Of a stretch of DNA of 64,000 bases, positions 19,810 through 28,223 are shown one piece after another. The stretch is from contig CAWHBM010000001.1 of NCBI GenBank assembly GCA_963827725.1, positions 496,001-560,000 of the forward strand, written 5' to 3'. Source of the stretch: VAXT01 sp963827725. Its GTDB lineage: Bacteria; Actinomycetota; Thermoleophilia; Gaiellales; Gaiellaceae. The translations under genes and the position numbers were made by a program. The notes beneath the pieces were generated by a model. It ran no database searches. It was not told where the DNA came from and was given only the letters and a program-made list of their open reading frames with translations. Position 1 is the stretch's first letter. The number at the start of each line of letters is the position of its first letter.

Positions 19810-19919
19810 GAGCTTCCGCCCTCCGAAGCTCGTCCGACGAGGAGCTGGCACGCCCGCACGAACAAGACGGCGAGGGTGAAGAACCCGAGGACGACGGCGA
19901 GGAAGAGAAGGTCCCGCAT
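19806..19919 (-). CDS. 37-residue membrane peptide leading the kdp operon
   Basis: The first gene of the operon reads MRDLLFLAVVLGFFTLAVLF and ends LVGRASEGGSS: one membrane helix, a Cys after it and a polar tail. Its TGA overlaps the kdpF ATG. No Shine-Dalgarno sequence precedes its ATG; a TATACC hexamer lies only about 8 bases upstream, which would suit a leaderless transcript. Short helical proteins of this kind precede kdpF in some actinobacteria, but I know no assigned function. Confidence 0.68.
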   Translation of the reverse strand: MRDLLFLAVVLGFFTLAVLFVRACQLLVGRASEGGSS

Positions 19920-20018
19920 GTGCGGGGTATACGCCTGCACCCATGGCCCGGCGCGGGAATTGACGCAACCTCTACGGAGTTGGCGACCTTCTTGACGTCC
20001 CGTTAACGCCGACGACCC

Positions 20019-20048
20019 GGCGCCGCCCCGCGCCCGCGAGGCGGCGCC
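20019..20048 (-). terminator. GC-rich hairpin downstream of the 20.06-20.54 kb gene
   Basis: GGCGCCGCC (20019-20027) and GGCGGCGCC (20040-20048) form a perfect 9-bp stem with a 12-base loop, 14 bases past the stop of the secreted-protein gene on the minus strand. There is no T-run on that strand, so it would be a tailless terminator or a transcript-stabilising hairpin. Confidence 0.5.
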
Positions 20049-20061
20049 TTTCGGGGCTTCT

Positions 20062-20543
20062 CTACGTGCCCGCCGCGCAGAACGCGTAGGCGGTCAGCGT
20101 CCAGCTGCCTCCGATGGCGTCGAGCTCTCTCGCCAGCGTCACCCACTGCGTCGCGCTCGCCGGGTAGGCCTCCGTCACGCCAACCTCTCCGGCGCCTGGC
20201 TCCGGTGGCACGCGCGCCGCCGCCGATGACCCTCTTTCCGGCCGGGCAGTTGAGCGTGACCGATTTCGGGCTGGAGGAGTCCGTGGCGCTCACGGCGGTA
20301 ACGATCTCGAGCGCGCTTAGTCCCGGTGGCGGTGAGCACGGAGGCGGGGAACTTCTTGCTCTTGTTTAGCGCCAGCAGTCGCCCGGCCTTCGGGGTCCGC
20401 GACGCGTGGATGCCGTCGACCTTGTCTGCGTTCCGGGCGAAGCGCGGAATGGCATCGCTGGCGGCTTGCCCGAGCGGCGTGAAGCCGGCGACCGCGATCA
20501 GGACAGCTGTGCTGGCCAGGACGGTTGGTAGGCGTCCTTTCAT
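20062..20543 (-). pseudogene. Secreted low-complexity protein, frame-shifted
   Basis: The product reads in three frames. First comes a signal peptide (MKGRLPTVLASTAVLIAVAG) and a DAIPRFARNADKVDGIHASR segment with PKAGRLLALNKSKKFPASVL. After a shift near 20310 it continues IVTAVSATDSSSPKSVTLNC and PAGKRVIGGGARATGA. After another near 20170 it ends VGVTEAYPASATQWVTLARE...GGSWTLTAYAFCAAGT. The N-terminal half is homologous to the collagen-like protein at 31162 (VNGIKASRTPRPGRLVSLGR). The intact reading in successive frames suggests sequence error or recent decay. Function unknown; probably exported. Confidence 0.65.
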
Positions 20544-20596
20544 CTGACGCTCCTTTCGGTAGCTCGTCAGCCAGCGACCTTATTCCAAGACGTACT

Positions 20597-22057
20597 TCAG
20601 TCGAGCCCGCTCGTGTCGATCACCGCCGTCTTCAGGTCGGTCATGTCCAGCATCGTGTAGCGGCCGCCGATCCGGCCCCAGCCCGACCTCGTCCCGGAGC
20701 CGCCGCCGAACGGCTCGTGCGCCTCCCAGTAGTCGGTCGAGTCGTTGACGACGACGTTGCCGACCCGCAGGTTGTCGAGGAAGCGGAACGCCCTGTTCAG
20801 GCTCTTCGTGTAGACGGCGGCCTGGAGGCCGAGGTACGAGTCGTTCGCCACTTCGAGCGCCTGGTCGTCACCGTCGACCGTGATCAGCGGGACGATCGGC
20901 CCGAACGTCTCGTCGCGGTTGATGAGCGTGTCGGTGCCGACCTGGTCGATCACGGTCGGCTGGTAGTAGAGGTTGGTCGGCCGGTCGCCCTCACGCTGAC
21001 CGCCGACGACGATCTCGGCGCCCTTGCCGAGAGCGTCCTCGAGGTGAGCGTCCATCTTCTGCGCCGTCGGCTCGTTGTTCATCGGCCCGACGAGGGTGTC
21101 GTCGTCGTAGGGGTCGCCGAGCTTCCAGGTCTCGGCCTCCTTGACGACCGCAGCCAGGAAGTCGTCGTGGACGCGCTTGTCCACGAGCACGCGCTCGGTC
21201 GCACAGCACACCTGGCCGGCGCAGAAGAAGCCGCCGAAGACGGCGCCCTTCGCGGCCGACTCGAGATCGGCATCGTCGAGGACGATCACCGGGCCGTTGC
21301 CGCTCGCCTCGATCAGCGAGCGCTTGAGGCCTGCCGCGCGGACGATCTTCTCCGCGGTCGTGTGCGAGCCGACGAACCCGACGCAGTCCACGTTCTCGTC
21401 GGTGATCAGCCCCTCACCGACTTCGCCGCCGCCGTAGACGACGTTGACGACCCCCTCGGGCAGCCCTGCGTCGGCCATCGCCTGCATGAACGTGGCCATC
21501 GCAATCGGCGTCCACTCGGACGGCTTGACGACGATCGTGTTGCCGACGGCGATCCCGGGCGCGATCAGCTCGGACGGGATCAGCGACGGGAAGTTCCACG
21601 GCGTGATGCAGGCGTAGACGCCGTTCGGCTTGCGGAAGGTGAGGATGCGCTTGTTGACGTCCTGCGACGGCAGCACGGCGCTGTCCAGCCGCTTGACGTC
21701 CTCCGCGGCGATGCGGAAGTTCTCCGCGATCTCCTCGAGGTCGGGCAATGCCTCGGCGCCGTACGGTTTCCCCTGCTCGAGCGTCAGCTCGCGGGCCATG
21801 TCCTCGCGGCGCTCGTCGATTTTCTCCGCGATCGCGTGGCAGATCTTCGCCCGGTCCCAGGCCGAAAGCGCGGCCCAGCCGGGCTGAGCGTCGCGAGCTG
21901 CCTTGGCCGCGCGCGCGACATCGTCCGGGCTCGCGTCGGGTACCTCGGCGAGTGTCTCGCCGGTGACCGGCGAGACGATCTGCCTCACCTGCTCGCCCGT
22001 CGAGTCGGCCCAGTCGCCTGCGATGAAGTTCTGGAGTGTGCGGACGGTCGTTGCCAC
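20597..22057 (-). CDS. NAD(P)-dependent aldehyde dehydrogenase
   Basis: A 486-residue aldehyde dehydrogenase superfamily enzyme. It has the NAD-binding PWNFPSLIPSELIAPGIAVG region with the Lys of VVKPSEWTP, GFVGSHTTAEKIVRAAG, the general-base Glu in LIEASGNGP, the catalytic Cys in FCAGQVCCATERVLV, and FGPIVPLI. It oxidises an aldehyde to the acid in the cytosol. Sequence style is nearest to the lactaldehyde/succinate-semialdehyde group, but the substrate cannot be fixed. An AGGAG ribosome site precedes the ATG. It is monocistronic and divergent from the DUF2277 gene. Confidence 0.92.
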   Translation of the reverse strand: MATTVRTLQNFIAGDWADSTGEQVRQIVSPVTGETLAEVPDASPDDVARAAKAARDAQPGWAALSAWDRAKICHAIAEKIDERREDMARELTLEQGKPYGAEALPDLEEIAENFRIAAEDVKRLDSAVLPSQDVNKRILTFRKPNGVYACITPWNFPSLIPSELIAPGIAVGNTIVVKPSEWTPIAMATFMQAMADAGLPEGVVNVVYGGGEVGEGLITDENVDCVGFVGSHTTAEKIVRAAGLKRSLIEASGNGPVIVLDDADLESAAKGAVFGGFFCAGQVCCATERVLVDKRVHDDFLAAVVKEAETWKLGDPYDDDTLVGPMNNEPTAQKMDAHLEDALGKGAEIVVGGQREGDRPTNLYYQPTVIDQVGTDTLINRDETFGPIVPLITVDGDDQALEVANDSYLGLQAAVYTKSLNRAFRFLDNLRVGNVVVNDSTDYWEAHEPFGGGSGTRSGWGRIGGRYTMLDMTDLKTAVIDTSGLD

Positions 22058-22114
22058 GAAGGCTCCTTTCGATCAGGTGCCGACAGATTACGGCCGGGGC
22101 GCTAGGCTCTCGCC

Positions 22115-22384
22115 ATGTGCCGAAACATCCACACGCTCTACAACTTCGAGCCGTCCGCCACCGAGGAAGAGGTGCGCGACGCGTCGCTGCAGTACGTTCG
22201 CAAGATCAGCGGCTTCACGAAGCCGTCGAAGGCGAATGAAGCCGCGTTCGAGCGCGCCGTCGACGAGGTCTCGGCCGCATCGGCGCGTCTGCTCGGAGAG
22301 CTCGTGACGTCTGCGCCGCCCAAGGACCGAGAGGTCGAGGCGGCCAAGGCTCGCGCTCGCTGGGTAGAACGCCAGGCCGTTTAG
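22115..22384 (+). CDS. DUF2277 family protein
   Basis: An 89-residue protein beginning MCRNIHTLYNFEPSATEEEV with a later KISGFTKPSKANEAAFERAV, the diagnostic pattern of the DUF2277 family. Members are small soluble alpha-helical proteins found widely in actinobacteria and proteobacteria with no known function. The conserved Cys and Asn at positions 2-4 are kept. Monocistronic. Confidence 0.93.
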   Translation: MCRNIHTLYNFEPSATEEEVRDASLQYVRKISGFTKPSKANEAAFERAVDEVSAASARLLGELVTSAPPKDREVEAAKARARWVERQAV

Positions 22385-22397
22385 CAGCCGATCGACA

Positions 22398-24030
22398 TCA
22401 AGCCTGCGGCAGCTCGACGACGAAGGTCGCGCCGGTGCCGGGCTCGGACCTGACCTCCAGCCGACCGCCCATGCGCTGCGCGAGCTCGCGCGAGATGTAC
22501 AGCCCCAGACCCGTTCCGCTCGGCGAGCGGGCGAGCTGCGGATCGGCCCGATAGAACTTCTCGAAGATTCGCTCCTGATGTGCGAGGCTGATTCCCGGAC
22601 CGCCGTCCGCCACGCAAAGCCGGATCACCCCGTTTGCCCGCTTGGCGTGAACCTTCACGGGGCTGGCGCCGTACTTCACAGCGTTGTCGAGCAAGTTGAC
22701 GAGCACCTGCTGAATCCGGTCACGATCGCCCGACGCCGAGCCGACGTCCCCAGGGATCTCGACCTCGATCGCAGTCGTCTCCGGAAGCTGCGGCCGAAAA
22801 GCGTCGACTGTCTCGCTCACGATGTCGGCGACGTCGACGGGCTCGGTTGCGACGGGTAGGTCTCCGCGGTCGAGCCCGCTCGTCAGCAGTAGCTCTTCTG
22901 TGATCTGGCTCAGCCGGGCGGCCTGCGTTGCGATCATTTGCAGGAGCTCGCGTCGCTGCTCGGTGGGAGATATCGACGTCTTCGCGCAGAAGCGTCAGTG
23001 CGGCACCGTAGACGGCGGACATGGGCGTGCGGAGCTCGTGCGAGATCGTCGCAACGAGGTCGCTCTTCTCCTCCTCCAGCCGGCGCTCACTCGTGACGTC
23101 GCGGCAGGCGTAGATCACGCCGTCGACCATGCGAACCGCCGCGAACGAGAGCCACAGGTCGTCCCCGGTGGGCCGGAGCGGAAGGGTCACGGCGTGCGCC
23201 ATGGCGCCGTCCTCCGCCACCGGAATGCGGCTGGCCAGCGTCTCCCATTCGGGGATCACGGCCGGCAGTGACCGCCCCAGCACCTCCTCCGCACGCAAGC
23301 CGGTCATGAGCGCCGCTGCCTTGTTCCACAGGCGAATGAGCCCTTCGCCGTCGACGAAGAAGATTCCGTCGCCGACAGCTTCGAGCACCTGTGCCGCCTG
23401 CTCGCGCTCAGCCGCCACGGCGTGTGCCGCCGCCTCAGCCGCCTCCAGACGCCGCCGCTCCTGTTGCAGGCGCGCGTTTCGGACCGCTGCGCCCATCTGC
23501 GCGACCAGCCCGACGAACAGCTCGAGCTGGTTGCTCGAGTAGCGCCCGCGGTCGCTCATCAACTGGACGACGCCGACCACGCGGCCCTCGGCCTTGACGG
23601 GCACCATCATCGCCGCATTCGTTCCGGCGGGCCCGGACTCGGGAAGCTTCTGGATTGTTCCTTCCCGGTCGACGTTGTAGTAGACGCCGTCCTTCTGTGT
23701 GACGCGGTCGGCGACGTCGTTGAAGAGCAACGGCTCGCCGCTGACAATCACCCGGCTCTGCATGCCGCCTCCTTCGCGGTTCAGAGGAACCGGCGGCAGG
23801 GTCGAAGGATCGAGGATCTCGCCTTCGGTCCAGACGTACTCGGCTCGGATGAGGTCGTCTCGCTCGTCGTAGGACGAGACGACGAGCCCGTCATGTTGGA
23901 CGACGTCGGCAAGCAGTTCGTGAAAGCGCTCGTAAACACGCTCCGGCTCGAGGCTTTCGCCCAGCTGTCGCGCCGCGTGGAGCAGAAGCTCCGCGAGTTG
24001 GGCTTTTCGTTCGAGTTGGCGGTCGTTCAC
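22398..24030 (-). CDS. GAF-PAS sensor histidine kinase, interrupted by one frame shift
   Basis: The reading starts at GTG 24030 (NDRQLERKAQLAELLL). A GAF domain (about residues 25-185; AAMMVPVKAEGRVVGVVQLM) and a PAS domain (VLEAVGDGIFFVDGEGLIRL) follow, then the H-box ATISHELRTPMSAVYG. Near 22965, just after LLREDVDIS, the frame changes by one base. It resumes as PTEQRRELLQMIATQAARLS with the N box NLLDNAVKYG and GTGLGLYISRELAQRM. Removing one base gives about 543 residues. The kinase half resembles the hybrid kinase at 2524-4002, so the two are likely paralogues. No partner regulator is adjacent. Confidence 0.85.
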
Positions 24031-24087
24031 GCTTTGAGCGTAGCTAGCACCAAGGTCGGAGAGACCAGGGCCGTGGGTTCGCGCGAA

Positions 24088-24180
24088 CGGAGCGGCGCAG
24101 GAGTCGAACCTACCGAGCCGTGGGTTACACGACCGCACCGGTTTTGAAGACCAGCTGGGCCACCGGGCCCCTGCCGCTCC
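24088..24180 (-). tRNA. selC: tRNA-Sec (anticodon TCA)
   Basis: On the minus strand the sequence opens with GGAGCGGC and closes with GCCGCTCC, an 8-bp acceptor stem as in selenocysteine tRNAs. The anticodon arm CTGGT-CTTCAAA-ACCGG carries TCA, which reads UGA. A long variable arm (GTCGTG...CACGGC) and a T arm with GGTTCGACTCC complete the 93-nt molecule. CCA is not encoded. selB and selA lie 1.4-5.3 kb away, which supports a working selenocysteine system. Confidence 0.93.
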
Positions 24181-24282
24181 CTGCCTCGATCGTAGCGGGC
24201 TACCCCCGGGGAACTCCTGACGCGCCGTCACCGGCTCCACCTGGGGCTACGACCGTATGAGGATCAAAATCCGAGGAGTAAG

Positions 24283-25533
24283 GTGCGAGCAATGCTTGGC
24301 CGCGTGCTTGTACTCATGGGGGGAGCCATGCTCGCCGCTCTCTGCACGCTGGTCACAGTCACCAGCGCCCGCGGCTCGGCAGGTCAGCGGGTTACCGGGA
24401 CCGCGGCTTCGGCCGGTGCGCATGCCTTCACGCGGTTTCGATGCGCGTCAGCCAAGCGCGTAGCCGAACCGCCCCGGCTTTGGCCCGTGGCGTGGCTCGC
24501 GTCCGGGCGCGGGCCCTGCCCGCGAGGACAGGTTCCCCAGCCGAAGCCGGTTCGAGGCCCGAAGGGCATGCCGGTGGAAAGCGACACGAAACAACCGCCT
24601 GCGACGCAGCAGACAAGCTTTGGTCTCTCATTTCACTACGCCGCGTTCAGACAGTTCGGCGTGGAGTTTGTGGGAACGTCCGCATACCTCAGTCCAGCTA
24701 CGCCCCTTGTACCCGAGGGTGACTTCCACAGCCTCGCGGAGGTCTCCGCCCAATCGGCTGATCTCCAACAGATCGTCGAAGTCGGCTGGACGGTGGACCG
24801 CTTGGTCAACGGTGATTCGCTGCCGCGCATCTTCGTGTTTCACTGGATCAACGGAATCCCACAGTGCTACAACGCCTGTGGATATCAGCAGGTGTCAGCC
24901 ATTTTCTATCCCGGTGGCGTCGTTAACCAACAGCTAGGTCCGCAGCAGTATGTGATCCAGTACTTCGGAGGAAACTGGTGGGTCGGCGTAGGTGGCGAAT
25001 GGATGGGTTACTTCCCAGGGAGCCGATGGACGAGCCCTCCCTACACGGAACTTGGGGCTGCCCAATGGTTTGGCGAGGTCGGCGCGGGGACTACTCCTCC
25101 CTGCAGTCAAATGGGGACAGGAATCTTCGGCGCGGCGCCTGGAGCCGCGACAATTGCAAGCCCCATGTTCATTGACGCTAATGGCAACACAATTCCAGCA
25201 AGCGCAAGCTCTTACGAGAGCGATCCAGCGTTCTACACCGCTGACGGAGCCACCGGAGGGTATGGCGGTCCGGGAGCCTGCCTCCCTCAAGCACCTCCTC
25301 CTCCACCCCCACCGCCGCCTCCGCCTCCAGCGACTGCTCGTTGCCGGGTGCCGAGGGCGATCGGGCTGCGACCGGCATCGGCGCGAACTCGGATCAAAAG
25401 GGCGGGCTGCCGGGTCGGCCGCGTCCGCAGGGCCCGCTCACGGCGAATCGGCCGCGTCATCCGTCAGAGTCCGCGGCCGGGCGCGATCCGCCCGCGCGGC
25501 GCACGGGTCAACCTGGTCGTCGGCCGCAGGTAG
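24283..25533 (+). CDS. Secreted neprosin-domain protein with polyproline-PASTA tail
   Basis: A 416-residue exported protein. GTG at 24283 follows GAGGAG; the signal peptide is MLGRVLVLMGGAMLAALCTL. Residues about 115-320 match the neprosin (former DUF239) fold: SFHYAAFRQFGVEFVGTSAY, QQIVEVGWTVDRLVNGDSLP, FHWINGIPQCYNACGYQQV, and NWWVGVGGEWMGYFPGSRW. Neprosins are glutamic peptidases first described in pitcher plants; several Glu are at plausible positions, but I cannot assign the catalytic pair with certainty. A run of about a dozen prolines and a 65-residue Arg-rich PASTA domain (ARCRVPRAIGL to VNLVVGRR) form the C-terminus, shared with the genes at 31987 and 34253. Confidence 0.8.
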   Translation: MRAMLGRVLVLMGGAMLAALCTLVTVTSARGSAGQRVTGTAASAGAHAFTRFRCASAKRVAEPPRLWPVAWLASGRGPCPRGQVPQPKPVRGPKGMPVESDTKQPPATQQTSFGLSFHYAAFRQFGVEFVGTSAYLSPATPLVPEGDFHSLAEVSAQSADLQQIVEVGWTVDRLVNGDSLPRIFVFHWINGIPQCYNACGYQQVSAIFYPGGVVNQQLGPQQYVIQYFGGNWWVGVGGEWMGYFPGSRWTSPPYTELGAAQWFGEVGAGTTPPCSQMGTGIFGAAPGAATIASPMFIDANGNTIPASASSYESDPAFYTADGATGGYGGPGACLPQAPPPPPPPPPPPPATARCRVPRAIGLRPASARTRIKRAGCRVGRVRRARSRRIGRVIRQSPRPGAIRPRGARVNLVVGRR

Positions 25534-25539
25534 CGGATC

Positions 25540-27282
25540 TCAACGGGGTTTCTTCGCAGCGGCTCGACGCAGGACGCGCTCGTCGCCGACTCGGCGAGTG
25601 AGGCCGTCGGCGTCGAAGCGCTCAAGCAGGAGCTGGGCCGGGCGGCGCGAGATGCCCATCAGGTCTCGGAAGCGGGCCAGTGTGATCTTGCCTGCGCTCT
25701 CACACTCCTCGATCAGGGTGCGCTTGGCCTCGTCGTACGCGCCGATCCCGAGCGCGAGGCCGTCTCCGACGCGAACGAGTCGGCCTTCGGCTTCGAGAAA
25801 GCGCGCCAGGTCGGCGTCGCCGACCTTCACCGGCTCGAGGCCGGCTTCCTCGAGCCTCGCCACGAGGGCGTCGGCGTCGGCTGCTTTCGCGCCGAGGGCG
25901 GCCGCTGCGCCCGGGAGATAAACCTTGCCGTCGCGCTGCTCGACCTCGAAGAGCGGCAAGATTGCCTCGGCCCACGCCGCGCTCGCAAGCAGGTCTCCCG
26001 CGGGAAGGCCGGGATCGAGCGGCGCAGCCTCCGCACGCAGGGTGAGTCGCGTTCTGGCCTCGCGGCGAGCCTGGTCGAGCCACTCTGACGAGAAGTGCCA
26101 GCCGTCGGCCTCCATGACGGCGCGCAGGCCATCGGCGAGCTGCGCAGGCGAAAGAAGTGCGCGCGCGCCGAGGTCGGCGGCGCGAACGGGCTCGTGGACG
26201 AGCGCTCGAACGATCGAGGCTGGATCGTCGGTCGCCAGCAGCTCGAGGCGCGTGAGGTCAGGCGCTCGCGGCGGCGCCGGGTCGAGAACACGGCCACCGC
26301 CGAGCGTCGTCGTGTCGCGCAGGACGACGTGGTCGCCGCGCGCGGCGACCACCGGAGTCGCGAGCCGAAGCTGGCCGAAGCGCTCGCCGACGCGGACGAG
26401 CCGGGCCGGGATCTCGGCCGTCCCATGGTGCACCTGGAGCCGCGCGTGGTCGGCGATCGGCTCCAGCTCCTCGAGCTCGACATCGAGCCGGTAGCTGACG
26501 GGGTACGAACCCGCCTCGATCAGCGCGTCGCCGCGCCGAAGTGCGTCCCGCTCGATGCCCGGGAGCGCGAGCGCGACACGCTGCCCGGCCTCGGCACGCT
26601 CCACCGGCTCGTCGTGCACCTGCACGCTGCGCACGCGGACGTCGAGCCCGGCCGGCTCGGCTCGAAGCTCGTCGCCGTCTCCGATCGACCCCGACCAGAG
26701 CGTCCCGGTGACGACCGTGCCGATTCCGCGAAGCGTGAACGCGCGGTCGACGAAGAGGCGAGTCGCGCCGAGCAATGCGGCGTGCACGTGGCTCTCCGCG
26801 GCTGCTTCGAGCGCGGCGCGGAGCTCGTCGATCCCGTCGCCCGTCTTCGCACTCACGGGAACGACCTCGGCGCCGGGGACGAGCTCCTGTGCCTCCGCGA
26901 GGACGAGCTCCAGCAGGGCCGGGTCGGCGGCGTCCGCCTTCGTGACGGCGACGACGCCTCGGTCGATGTCGAGCAGGCGCAGGATCGCCAGGTGCTCGTG
27001 AGTCTGAGGCCGAGCTCCCTCGGTCGCGTCGATCACGAGCAGGAAGAGGTCGATGCCGGTCGCGCCCGCGACCATGTTGCGGATGAATCGCTCGTGCCCG
27101 GGGACGTCGATGACGGACAGGCGCCGCCCTCCGGGAAGGTCGAGCGGCGCGTAGCCGAGGTCGATCGAGATCCCGCGCTCCTGCTCCTCGGGTAGCCGGT
27201 CTGTGTCCTTGCCCGTCAGCGCTCTGACGAGCCAGGTCTTGCCGTGGTCGATGTGACCCGCGGTGCCGACGGTCAGCGGCAT
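25540..27282 (-). CDS. selB: Selenocysteine-specific elongation factor SelB
   Basis: A 580-residue GTPase. G-domain motifs are GTAGHIDHGKTWLVRALTG (G1), ERGISIDLGYAPL (G2), IDVPGHERFIRNM (G3) and TKADAAD (G4). They are followed by EF-Tu-like beta domains and C-terminal winged helices that bind the SECIS hairpin (the last 250 residues, ending FDADGLTRRVGDERVL). SelB carries selenocysteyl-tRNA to UGA codons. The ATG at 27282 is fixed by the family N-terminus MPLTVGTAGHIDHGKT. It overlaps the upstream methyltransferase gene by 10 bases. Confidence 0.95.
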   Translation of the reverse strand: MPLTVGTAGHIDHGKTWLVRALTGKDTDRLPEEQERGISIDLGYAPLDLPGGRRLSVIDVPGHERFIRNMVAGATGIDLFLLVIDATEGARPQTHEHLAILRLLDIDRGVVAVTKADAADPALLELVLAEAQELVPGAEVVPVSAKTGDGIDELRAALEAAAESHVHAALLGATRLFVDRAFTLRGIGTVVTGTLWSGSIGDGDELRAEPAGLDVRVRSVQVHDEPVERAEAGQRVALALPGIERDALRRGDALIEAGSYPVSYRLDVELEELEPIADHARLQVHHGTAEIPARLVRVGERFGQLRLATPVVAARGDHVVLRDTTTLGGGRVLDPAPPRAPDLTRLELLATDDPASIVRALVHEPVRAADLGARALLSPAQLADGLRAVMEADGWHFSSEWLDQARREARTRLTLRAEAAPLDPGLPAGDLLASAAWAEAILPLFEVEQRDGKVYLPGAAAALGAKAADADALVARLEEAGLEPVKVGDADLARFLEAEGRLVRVGDGLALGIGAYDEAKRTLIEECESAGKITLARFRDLMGISRRPAQLLLERFDADGLTRRVGDERVLRRAAAKKPR

Positions 27283-28223
27283 CGGGCCTGGATCAAGCCG
27301 TCTTCGAGGCTCGTGGGCTCGAAGCCTCCGGCGTCGAGGAGCGCGCGCCACTGTGCTTCGTCGCGCTCGCGGCCGGCGAAGAGCGCCAGCACGAGCAGAT
27401 CGAGCCACTTGCCACCGCCGGGCTCGTTGCCGGGCGGAACGACGGCCTCGAGGAGGATCAGGCGGGAGTCGTGCTGCGCTGCCGCATGGATCGTCCGCAG
27501 GATCGCCGCCGCGCTCTCGTCGTCCCAGTCGTGGAGGATCGTCGAGAGGACGTAGACGTCGCCTTCCGGAACGCGCTCGAAGAAGCTGCCTTCCACGAAC
27601 TCGATCCTGTCGCCGAGCGCCTCCTCGTCGCGCACGGTCTCCGGCAGGTCGAAGACGATCCCGCGCAGGCCTGGCTGTCGGCGCAGCAACTCGACGAGCA
27701 GCGAGCCGTTGCCGCCCCCGACGTCGACGACTGTCTCATCGCCGTGCCAATCGACGCGGTCGAACCGCTCGACCCTTGCGCCCTTGCCCTGTTCCATCGC
27801 GCGGTCGAACACTTCGCGCTCGTCGGGATTCGCGGCGAGCCACGACCAGAAATCCGTGTCGTAGAGCTCGGGAAAGGCCGCCTTGCCCGACGCGTCGAGC
27901 CCGCCTGTGGCCTGGTAGAAGGCGCCGCCGAAGAGGTGCGCGAACGCCTTCCAGCCACTGTCGAGCAGCTGCTCCGACGCCGGCGTGTTGCAGAACGTGC
28001 CGGGCTCCTCTTCTTCGAAGATGCCGTCGCTCGCGAGGGCACGCAGAAGGCGTCGGAGCGTGTCCGGGTCCGCATCGACTTCGCGCGCGAGCTCTTCGAC
28101 CGGGCGCGGCCCGTCGACGAGGGCTTCGGCGATTCCCAGGTCGGCCACGATCGCGAGAGCCCGCGAGCCGAGGGCTCCGCGGAGAACGTCCCAGAGTGCT
28201 GACTCGGGCGCGCGCGTGCTCAT
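27273..28223 (-). CDS. SAM-dependent methyltransferase, O-methyltransferase type
   Basis: A 316-residue two-domain protein. The N-terminal winged-helix dimerisation domain (LGSRALAIVADLGIAEALVD, REVDADPDTLRRLLRALASDGIFEEE) and the Rossmann domain with VVDVGGGNGSLLVELLRRQP, FDLPETV and LSTILHDWDDESAAAILRTI match caffeate/hydroxyneurosporene-type O-methyltransferases. The catalytic HDWDD region is intact. It overlaps selA upstream (ATGA) and selB downstream (10 bases), so it is translated together with the selenocysteine genes. The substrate is unknown; a role in selenium metabolism is only suggested by position. Confidence 0.87.
   Translation of the reverse strand: MSTRAPESALWDVLRGALGSRALAIVADLGIAEALVDGPRPVEELAREVDADPDTLRRLLRALASDGIFEEEEPGTFCNTPASEQLLDSGWKAFAHLFGGAFYQATGGLDASGKAAFPELYDTDFWSWLAANPDEREVFDRAMEQGKGARVERFDRVDWHGDETVVDVGGGNGSLLVELLRRQPGLRGIVFDLPETVRDEEALGDRIEFVEGSFFERVPEGDVYVLSTILHDWDDESAAAILRTIHAAAQHDSRLILLEAVVPPGNEPGGGKWLDLLVLALFAGRERDEAQWRALLDAGGFEPTSLEDGLIQARCR

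Noticed and set aside
22398..24030. Frame breaks as possible UGA-selenocysteine sites, because tRNA-Sec is nearby
   Set aside because: The interruptions are one-base shifts and not in-frame TGA codons, and the continuing frames differ.
24060..24282. Riboswitch or leader element upstream of the neprosin-like gene
   Set aside because: The structured part is fully explained by tRNA-Sec on the opposite strand; nothing else recognisable remains.
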